Assembly: GCA_026745465.1 (NCBI GenBank)
Contig: JACYXH010000719.1
Coordinates: 1,198,637 to 1,262,636 of the forward strand
Source of the DNA: Lota lota
Lineage: Eukaryota > Chordata > Actinopteri > Gadiformes > Lotidae
DNA: 64,000 nt
Direction of reading: 5' to 3'
A model generated the notes under the pieces. That model saw only the letters and a program-made list of their open reading frames with translations, was not told the DNA's origin and searched no databases. The translations under genes and the position numbers were made by a program. This document shows, in pieces, positions 54,906 to 64,000 of this stretch. The first letter of the stretch is position 1; the number at the start of each line of letters is the position of its first letter.

Positions 54906-57900
54906 ACTATGACAATATAGTGACGTTTGTTTGAAATGTAAACCACAAAGAACGGATGTTGTTCTACTGGTCTGATCACAAAACCTCAGCTTGTAGCTCT
55001 AACTGTTATCCCTCTCACCGATTTATGGACAAGCGTTTTTATGGCCTGTACACTGTGGGCCAATGACGGAACAGAATGGCAGCTGTTGAGATGAAGCGAA
55101 ATCATAAAATGTGAATATGGCTTAAGTATTGCATTCGTCCTTATTTTTTATTTTGTTCACCGTACATTTGCTGTTGTACAGTCACAGGGAGGAAATTAGG
55201 AGGGGCTCCATTTTTGACGCTGCACACATTCTAAGTGTCAGAAAATGACCCCCCCCCCCCCCTCCACCACCACCCCCACCAAAGAACTGCCACAAACGAA
55301 ACGTCGGGAGAGGTAAAGACAGTCCGCTCTCATGCAGAGAGTAAGAGACGTACGGTAAGCTCCTGCCAACAATGACACAGCAGGCCCTGGTTTCGGCAAT
55401 AGACATGCAGCCAAAGAAAGCCGGCGGGTGGAAATGGGATGGCTCAACTTTGAAAAGGGCGATTATCACCAGGTCCGAATGAACTGTCCAGAAAACAGTT
55501 ACCATGGGGGAGCTGCAGGGGATTAGCAAAGGCTAAAGACTTCAAGTTTGATATTCACGATTTTAGTCACAAGACCGTACCCTTGAAAGCACAGTGAACC
55601 AGCAGTATGAGTGCACTAAACTACGAATGCTGCGCATCTACACTTGCTCCCAGAGGGATGCAACGATTATACATTTTGATGGTACGATTATAGTCTGAGG
55701 AACAATCCCGGTTTCACGATTATTGTGCATTCATTTATTTCACAACACTATGGATGTATAAATGGAGCATTCTTTAACAAGAGCCTTTTTCATTAGATGA
55801 TGAAATCCAGGTTTTTCCACAATCTGAAATGGCATCGAATCTTTGGAGATGAAATAGGCCACAGCTTTATTCAAATCTTGGGCTTGTTTTGAAGAGAGCA
55901 TAAGACACACACGTTGCCAAGCATTCTGCAACAGTGGGTTTGAAGGCAGCAGCATCAGAGGCAGTCTTTAACTAAAAGTGAATAAGAACATTTTAAATAA
56001 GTAATCCATGCCAAGATGAACTTCGTATGGACTTTAGTTTATTTTTAATATTTCAAATATAGTATTTGTATTATTTTTTTATATTTGGGTAATACACTGA
56101 AGTGTTATCATCAACTGTAGTGTCATCCATGCCTAATTTTACTCATTTAGCCATCTATTTAAAATACAAATAGAACATCTCTTATGCAGGTGTTATTAAT
56201 CACTGAAATGCAATTAATTAGATCCCATGGTTTAGCGCTGGAAGTTCCTAATGTTGAGGTCTTTTAGCCCGGCCGTGACCGCACAATATTTACGTACGAT
56301 GCCTGGCGTTTACTCCACGGATGGGAGGAAGCAACAGGAAGTAAAGGATCACACTGAAGCCCTTGAGGGGATTACATGCCGTTTTGGTGAGCGTTCATTT
56401 ATAAAAGGTGCAATACTCCTTTGGAGTAAAGGTTCAACTCCTAACTCACCGCTACTTATTTGATTGTAAGTGACACTTTTACATTAAATCCCCTACCAAC
56501 TCAATGTTTCATTAAGTCTCTTGCCACTAAAGTAATAATTGTTTTAACTCAATTGTTACTCAATTGTACGTTTACTTTGACGTGTTGGACCCTTTAGCGC
56601 CAACTTTGTTTCTGCACGTTTTGCAGATGGGCTGACCGTCGTCTTGACCAATCCCCGCCTCATTCTTTTAGCATCCAAAACGCTCCCACACTGACGGCTC
56701 AAGGTGTTCAGTCCCTCAGCCACGCACACCTGATGGGGCGTAGCGTCAGCCCCCGTTAAACACAAAGGACGCCCTCATGACAGGATGTGACGCACAGCGC
56801 CGGCGTCGCTTGGCTTTCGTTCAGTCTGCGCGGTGCGCCGGCAATGTTCGTTCAAGTTCCCTCCCCGCGCAACCGTTGTTCATAGGAAGATAATGTAAAG
56901 ATAAAAGAGACCCCAGGTCAATAGACCCCAGGTCAAGTGTCCATGACCCCTAGGCCACCTACTCATTACATCACTTCCTGCAGTGCTAGAGCCTTCATAT
57001 GTTATCGCTGGGTTACTTTTTTAATTTAAATCATTTACATTTGACAACACATGATGTAACAGATCGGCTGGCATCACTGAACGAAGAATATGAAAACAAA
57101 ATGCACAGTTCTCGCTAGAAATGTAATCAAACAGCATTTTAATGCTGAAACTATCTTAAAATATTTTAATTTTCCACTGAGAATAAAATGAATGTCATCC
57201 TTTTTGTTTTTGGCAGATAGAAACTTGACATTTGTGAAGTATTGTTGGTTTCTTCGATCAGTTGATAAGGGTACTGTGCCAGTGAACAATCATAGGGGTA
57301 ATTTTGGGTCATATTGACAAACATCCTATTCTGTAGTTTATTTGAGATCACGTTGCTCAAATGATAGCTCTTAGATTATATACGTAGGCCTTCGATCTTG
57401 CCCACAGAACATTCTAATCAATTGCATATGGCTTTCATACAACTTTGGAACAACTTAAATATATTAGTTTTTTATAAGCTTTTTTTAATAAGATTTGGTT
57501 TAAACAATATTTAGATTTAATATCGATCAAAATGTTTATTTTGCCAAAGTCAAAAATATACATTCACACAAGGTAAAAAAGATGATTTATCATAAAGACC
57601 ATACCATTCACACAAGGTAAAAAGATGAGTTATCATAAAGACCATACCATTCACACAAGGTAAAAAGATGAGTTATCATAAAGACCATACCATTCACACA
57701 AGGTAAAAAGATGAGGTATCATAAAGACCATACCATTCACACAAGGTAAAAAGATGAGTTATCATAAAAACCATACCATTCACACAAGGTAAAAAGATGA
57801 GTTATCATAAAGACCATACCATTCACACAAGGTAAAAATATGATTTATCATAAAGACCATACCATTTCTTAAAAAAAGAATTACAACTTCATTTGGCCTT

Positions 57901-58430
57901 TTGTAAAAACCTTATACTTACCATTACATCCGGGTATACTTTACTTTACTTAGTAGTAGTCTGTTTGTATGTACAGGACCTTTACAAGAGCTTTCAAACA
58001 TTTGTTTTTATAAAGTCATCAGCAGTCTCCTGTGAACCCTATCAGGCAAGCAGGGTCTCACACCCAAGGTTGGAAAACCCTGGTCAAGGAAGGAAAACTC
58101 CCTAAAATCAACGGGGGAACAGGAACACAAAGATTCTCTTAATCTTACCCCTTTATGCAGGGACAGTTAGGCAGGTACCAAATATGATTTAATATTAGCA
58201 TTATTGCAGAGTGTGCGCAGCTAGCCTGGTAGGTAGATAGACGTACAGGTAAGCCATCCAATCATCTCATTTGGGTGGAATGAAATGATTGGACAGGGTT
58301 TGATTTTGAATCGAGGGTGACATGCTGTCGTTTAGATTGGAGAACAGGCTAGACTGAATCAAGTCCAACACTCCCATGTAATGGTGTCAGGTGTGGATTT
58401 ACATTTATATGTTTGTACAGATAGGCCTAC
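54906..58430. other. Intergenic, mostly unique A/T-rich DNA
   Basis: A poly(C) at 55249-55262, a CAGGTCAATAGACCCCAGGT duplication at about 56913-56936 and the minisatellite at 57561-57865. The block TAGGCCACCTACTCATTACA at 56951 resembles repeats at 62880. No gene I can support. Confidence 0.45.
57561..57865 (+). repeat. 43-bp minisatellite x7
   Basis: Units of CATTCACACAAGGTAAAAAG plus ATGAGTTATCATAAAGACCATAC repeat about seven times with few differences. Confidence 0.92.
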
Positions 58431-58435
58431 ATACA

Positions 58436-58439
<4 letters not shown>

Positions 58440-58485
<46 letters not shown>
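58440..58485 (+). repeat. (GT)n microsatellite
   Basis: About 23 GT dinucleotides preceded by a short CA run. Confidence 0.95.
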
Positions 58486-59363
58486 GGCGCCCTCTGGTGT
58501 AGACTTGGTCACATCAAGCGATCAGGCAGTAAGCCATCGTTGCTAGCAATGGAATTATTGAGTTCAAGGCTCTCCTCAACAATGCAGATAAGAAAAACAA
58601 CTCAAACTAAAATGTATTGACTGCTGTTGGGATGTCATCTCGGACAATTGTTGGACAATGCTATAGCCAAACTTATTGGGGGAGACTGCACCTGTGCTGG
58701 AAACCAGCAAGTCCGAGGGACGGAGTTACGCAGGGTCTCCTGTTTAATTATGGAGGTATTCGTTCGGACTCGGAGAGAAACTCATTCGACAGTGGCAAGA
58801 TGGACGTTTCAGAGGACCATTTTAACAAATGTATTTGTGCCACGGAACACGACACTTGTCCTAAGACGTGGTGTCCGGACAGGATGTTTTCGCTTTTCTT
58901 CCCACCAGCCAGGGGAAAGTTTACTTTGTGTCTGTGCTTTGGATGCTATTAATTAGCCCTCTACTACAAAAAGCTGCGGTGGTACTATGGTGACAGCGCT
59001 GCAGAAGAGTCTCGAATCGGTGTCCACGGCTTTCATTCCACAGCTTCTAAACTCTTCTAAAGCCACAGTGTGGAGAAGAATTTGAACAAATATGACCAAA
59101 AAAAGGCTTCCAAAATAAATAGCCTACCCTAGCTTTAGTAGTAGACGTTAATGAAGGAGTAGCTTGCACTGTGCTAAGTCCTACGCTGTCTTTGGTCACG
59201 TCCCATCTCCATCCCAGTCCTGTTGGATTCTTCTGTCTGGTTCCCTCTCTCCATGTCCACCACCCGACATGGAGGGAGTACTACTGTCTAGTCATGTTCA
59301 ATCCCCATCTCTCCCTCTTTTTTTTACTTCTCTCTCTTTCTCTCTGTCCTCACTCTAGGGGCC

Positions 59364-59365
<2 letters not shown>

Positions 59366-59424
<59 letters not shown>

Positions 59425-59430
59425 CGTGCA
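59366..59430 (+). repeat. (GT)n microsatellite
   Basis: About 27 GT, then CGTGCGTGCATG. Several overlapping open frames here are low-complexity artefacts. Confidence 0.95.
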
Positions 59431-60057
59431 TGTCAGATTCTCAATGTCACCAGGCTCTGCGGGAGGACAAAGACAGTATTGAGGAAGCAGGCACAGAGCG
59501 GCGAGCTGCGCAGGATACTCTTACAGAGCCACCGCTCTTTGTGCCAACTCCTCCTTTACACACACACAACAGACACTGTGTTCACCACTCGCCCCACTCC
59601 CAGCTTTGTCCTCTCTCTCTCTCTTTCTCTTTCTTTCCCCCCGTTCGATTTCCCCCCTTCCCTTCTCTTCGTCTGTTTTGATGTAGTTTGGTAGCCATCG
59701 CATGTGGAGGAAGGGTGAAGGTCTGGCTCCACCGGTCGCGTCAATGAACTCGTCATCGTCAAGTTCCTCTGCTGCTGCAAAGAAAGATGGGACAGGACCA
59801 ACGAGAAGAAGAAGTCAACTACCAAATAGATGCATTTGCAACAGGTCCAACAGGGATTTTGAGATTCTTGAGGATATTGCAAGATGTGATTAAAAAATTT
59901 ATTGAAATGCTTCACATATAGCCTAAAATATTTCCTGATCTGGGTAAAACTATCTGACAAGCGACACAGATGTTTAAAAGAAGCCTCTAGCTTGTGGCTC
60001 CTAAACAAGAAGAACAAATAATATAACTTTGAAAAATGTTCTCCACAAACTGGCTTG

Positions 60058-60735
60058 TCATTATGACTTCTGTCTCTCTCTCAACCTCTCTCTCAGTCTC
60101 TCTCTCTCACCCTCTCTCAGCCTCTCTCTCACAATCTCTCTCAGCCTCTCTCTCACCCTCTCTCAGCCTCTCTCTCTCAGCCTCTCTCACCCTCTCTCTT
60201 AGCCTCTCTCTCAGCTTCTCTCTCAGCCTCTCTCTCTCACCCTCTCTCTTAGCCTCTCTCTCTCACCCTCTCTCACAGCCTCTCTCTCTCAGCCTCTCTC
60301 TCTCACCCTCTCTCTCAGCCTCTCTCACCCTCTCTCACAGCCTCTCTCTCTCACCCTCTCTCTTAGCCTCTCTCACAGCCTCTCTCTCTCAGCCTCTCTC
60401 TCAGCTTCTCTCTCAGCCTCTCTCTCTCACCCTCTCTCTCAGCTTCTCTCTCAGCCTCTCTCTCTCACCCTCTCTCACAGCCTCTCTCTCTCAGCCTCTC
60501 TCTCTCACCCTCTCTCACAGCCTCTCTCTCTCAGCCTCTCTCTCTCTCACCCTCTCTCTCAGCCTCTCTCAGCCTCTCTCACCCTCTCTCTTAGCCTTTC
60601 TCTCTCACCCTCTCTCACCCTCTCTCTCAGCCTCTCTCTCTCACCCTCTCTCACAGCCTCTCTCTCTCAGCCTTTCTTTCTCACCCTCTCTCTCAGCCTC
60701 TCTCACCCTCTCTCTTAGCCTTTCTCAGTCACGCA
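60058..60735 (+). repeat. CTCTCT-rich low-complexity array
   Basis: An irregular mosaic of CTCTCT with CACCCTCTCTCAGCCTCT variants, strongly purine/pyrimidine-segregated. It gives a 290-codon Ser/Leu frame with no other coding property. Such mirror-symmetric homopyrimidine DNA can form triplexes (general knowledge). Confidence 0.93.
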
Positions 60736-60943
60736 GTGTTCTGCTCCCTCTTGTGCACCTATTCCCCCCCCACACACACGGACACACACACATGCAGTCG
60801 CACGCACGCACACACCTTTCACCTCTAATTTTCGAGAACGTTAATTGTTTGACATGTCATTTTGAGATGCTCGTTAACATCTTTAACGATAGGTTAATCA
60901 AGTATTGATGTGGAGGCGACCATGTAAATGGCCTGTGTAAAAC

Positions 60944-61295
60944 TACTGTGTAAAACACTGTGTGAAACACTGTGAAACACTGAAACACTGTAAGACACTG
61001 TAAGACACTGTAAGACACTGTGGGAAACACTGCAAAACACTGCAAAACACTGTGAGACACTGTGAGACACTGTAAGACACTGTGTAAGACTCTGTGTGAA
61101 ACACTGTGAGACACTGTAAGACACTGTGTAAGACTCTGTGAAACACTGTGAGACACTGTAAGACACTTACACAGTGTCTTACAGTGTCTCACAGTGTTTC
61201 ACACAGAATCTTACACAGTGTTTCACAGTGTCTTACACTGTGTAAAACACTATGTTTTACACAGTGTAAAACACAGTGTAAAACACAGTAAGACA
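60944..61295. repeat. 10-12-bp tandem array that flips orientation
   Basis: From 60950 to about 61167 units read ACACTGTAAG or ACACTGTGAG. From 61173 onward the reverse complement is used (CTTACAGTGT, CTCACAGTGT). At the junction, 31-bp perfect arms (61137-61167 and 61173-61203) flank a 5-base loop. Confidence 0.92.
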
Positions 61296-61489
61296 CGTGT
61301 TCTTGTAGTTTTGGGCGTAAACTAGGTTCCGCTGGCTAGGAAATATAAAAATAAGGTGCCTTTTTTTCCAATCACTGTCTGAGGGCTAGCTACGTCACTC
61401 CGAGAGATGTGTTAGCACGGACAGATTTGGTAGTGACACAGCCGATAACCTATTCGTGAAAGCAAAACACCAAGCTCATTGATTTAACG

Positions 61490-63262
61490 AGGCAGGTTTA
61501 TTTGACACAGTTCACTAATTTATCATGTGTGAGAGGTCAATCCTCATCCTGAGTGTGTATTGAGTCTTTCGGTTGTTGAGTGAAATGCTAATTGCAAGCT
61601 TCCTATTTATGCATGGTGTACCCCTACTGTCCACAAGCAACCCCCCCCCCCCCCCCCCCCCATATGGATATGGAGAATTGTTGCCACGCCCCAGTGGTGG
61701 TGGTGTCATTTATATGAAAGAGGGCTTTAAAGTATACTAGAATGATCAATTAGGAGGCTTGTAGCCCTACAGGAAGTGATGCTATGGGTTGTGACTTAGG
61801 TGTCAAGGACATTAACAAGTGAGCTATAGACCTGGGGTCTCTTTTATATCTAAGATGGTCTCAAAGGACATATACGACTCTCAATTTGGGGGCTCCAGTC
61901 CTACAAGAAGTGACTCCCAAAGCCTCAGCAAATGCTCCATCCAAGATTGTGAGCTGAAGTTCTTCCCAGACCTACACCCTACCCATCCAGCATGCACATC
62001 TGAGAATCAGGCCTCTATTTCATAACAAAGAAAGTTATGAGCGACATGCAAAAAAAACTTTTTTTATCTCATAAGGGGCATGGTGCGGGCTCCTTTTGAC
62101 CTTCTGACCCTAGACTTGAAAAACATGTCCACAGGCCAGCTGTGTTTACACGCCTTAAGGCACGAATGTCCAACTCCATCCCACCAAAGATGGGGAACTG
62201 GAAACTGCCCGCTGTTTTATGCCCCTTAACTCCGCAGTTGGAGGTCATGTCCCCTTTCCCGCCCTTTTGAGATGGCTAGAGATGCCAAAATCCATATACA
62301 CGTTCCCCTGGGTCCCAGGAACAATACAGCCGAGATTTGGAGTTCTAGCGCTTACAGAACAAAAGTCTCCCAAACGGGCTGTTTTTTTGACAAAGCCTCT
62401 CAGGATTGTAGCCTTGAGACCTAGTTGATCAGGATGTGGTGTAAAAGGCTGTTTAGGAGATAGGAAGGTCCTAGCGCCCTGAGACTTGACAACCTTATTC
62501 AATAGCCTGACTGGGACCCCCACACCGAACCATGGCTCTCTCGGGCCCCGGGGACAGGGGGGGGGGGTTCCGTGGTTTAGGGTTAGGGTTAGTGTTAGGG
62601 TCAGGGTCCTAGATTATGCTTTTTGAGCCTTTCCTGTAGGGCTAGAGCCCCCAAATTTATAATTCTAGCAGACCTTAATGCCCTGATTCATATCTTATTC
62701 ACAAGTCATTCTAGGCTCACATTAACGGTGTGTTTTCTTACATCTCTGTATGACTTCTCAGGGAGAGATTGCATCACTTCCGGTTGGGCTGGAAACACCA
62801 AAATGATAGTCTTGTATGTCCTTTAGGCCCTCTTTCATATAATAAAGACCCCTTGTCTGTAGCTCATTCCCAAGTGTACCAGACCCCTAGATCACCCACC
62901 AATTATGCCACTTCCAGTTGGGCTAGAGCCTCCAAACATATCATTTTAGTAGAGTTGAATGCCATAACGGGGGCTGTCACCGTGGGCCTTGGTAACTTGG
63001 CCTTGGACAGACACACACACTAGGGGAACACACACACACACACACAATTTAAGAGCATTCTCTTACATCTTCTCACACAATCAATAATGTGGTTAATAAT
63101 TTAGATAATTTAGGTAGATTCCACATTCCGTCTTTTCCAACTATTAATCTGGTTCTCTGTTCCTTATTCCTTTAAATATGCAGCTTGCCATGAGCATTGC
63201 GCTCAACAACAGAAATAGTCAACACACACTGAGCATGAAGAATGACCTCTCACCCTTGAGGG
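61490..63262. repeat. Diverged repeat block with inverted ends
   Basis: A segment at about 61530-61605 is the reverse complement of 63178-63255 (AGCTTGC..AGCAT..CTCAACAACAGAAA; TGACCTCTCAC). Between them, several diverged copies of a unit containing CACTTCCAGTTGGGCTAGAG or its relatives recur (about 61750 inverted, 62230, 62770, 62900). It probably belongs to a satellite-like or non-autonomous element of fish. No real ORF. Confidence 0.5.
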
Positions 63263-63594
63263 GGTCATCGCCTCGGCGACACTCTGGGAGACGCTGTTCT
63301 GTCTGGCGCACCTTAGAATATCTGTCTATTTCCGAGCCAGTGGAACCTAGTTTACGGCAAAAACAAAATAATAACCGTCGTTATGGCAACGAGTGCGCTA
63401 TGGTTTGGAGTAAAAACCCGGCTAAATCATTTAGCTTTAGGTTAGTAAATGACTGAAGTGCACTATTAAGGTGATGAATCCTCATCTAGGTTTGTGTCAA
63501 TGGACCTTTATATAGAACTCATAGACTCGTAAGGAACGTCAACTGCGCTTAGATACCTTAATGTTCCTCATCACAGCGTCCCGCTCCTATCACA

Positions 63595-63750
63595 GTGTGG
63601 GAGTGTGTGTGGATGGTGGCTGGTTTAAGCAGCCTCACCTGGCCTGAGTCAGACTGATTGGACTCTGGGGCTGGGTGGGGCTGCACACCTGTTGCACATT
63701 GAGCAATCAGTGTGCACAGGTTAAACCAGCCACCACCACACACACTCGGG
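63595..63750. repeat. Inverted repeat around TGGTGGCTGGTTTAA
   Basis: GAGTGTGTGTGGATGGTGGC and TGGTTTAA at about 63601-63628 pair with TTAAACCAGCCACCACCACACACACTC at about 63722-63748. About 95 bp lie between them. Role unknown. Confidence 0.7.
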
Positions 63751-64000
63751 GAGAGCTCTCTGGCGTGACAGCACCATCGGCATGCTTCATCCTATGCAAC
63801 CATTTCAATAAACTGGATTCAACATCACCACCCTGTGTCCAATTGGTCTGGAGGAGCCCGAGGAAAGTCACCTAGGTGGAGTGAGAAAAGCCACCTAGGT
63901 GACGTGTAGCAGGGACATTTGCTACACACAGGAACCAAGAATCAATCTTTTTGGGGGTTGTTCTGAATATTGTGTTCATATCACACGTTCATGTATTAAA

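Noticed and set aside
58617..58956. Two overlapping frames of about 110 codons
   Set aside because: They overlap in different frames, neither shows a motif or splice site I recognise, and the region is flanked by repeats.
60036..60908. 290-codon Ser/Leu-rich frame
   Set aside because: It is the translation of the CTCTCT array, with no non-repetitive domain. It is not a gene.
63770..64000. Possible LTR (AATAAACTGGATTCAAC; TGTAGCA...TGCTACA)
   Set aside because: Only one possible end is inside the window, and no primer-binding site or second copy is visible.

Overview
The window is nuclear DNA of a ray-finned (teleost-like) fish. Coding exons are short and spread over kilobases with GT-AG introns. 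The two best genes are clear vertebrate orthologues, and the rest is filled with long dinucleotide microsatellites, minisatellites and fish-type DNA transposon and retroelement debris. No bacterial-style operon, CRISPR array or rRNA was seen.

Layout. 0-2.4 kb: a small minisatellite, a DIRS-type retroelement remnant and a LINE 3' remnant. 3.4-15.5 kb (+): wsb1, nine coding exons that join without a frame break into 421 codons (WD40 repeats plus SOCS box). 17.5-18.6 kb (-): an intact single-exon connexin of 363 aa, tail-to-tail with wsb1. 20.4-40.0 kb (+): vezf1, seven coding exons joining to 497 codons (six C2H2 fingers and a Pro/Thr/Asn-rich tail), head-to-head with the connexin. Its 9.4-kb first intron holds a decayed hAT transposon with a nested MITE, a 600-bp minisatellite and a second MITE that ends about 85 bp before exon 2. 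A long 3' UTR follows and contains another TIR element. 48.5-51.6 kb: a 3.1-kb DNA transposon with roughly 180-bp imperfect inverted termini, a 3-bp TGT target duplication and one long ORF for an XPG/FEN1-like (PIN-fold) protein with a C-terminal CXC cysteine cluster. 53.4-54.9 kb (-): a five-exon gene for a short TSG101-like UEV-domain protein. 55-64 kb: mostly simple repeats, a palindromic tandem array and diverged repeats, with no gene I can support.

The cellular genes are not functionally linked to one another: wsb1 is a Cullin-RING substrate receptor, the connexin forms gap-junction channels, vezf1 is a zinc-finger transcription factor and the UEV gene is an ESCRT/ubiquitin-binding type protein. 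The most interesting item is the self-contained transposon at 48541-51638. Its termini tie an ORF family that is usually left uncharacterised to a mobile element that looks Academ-like.
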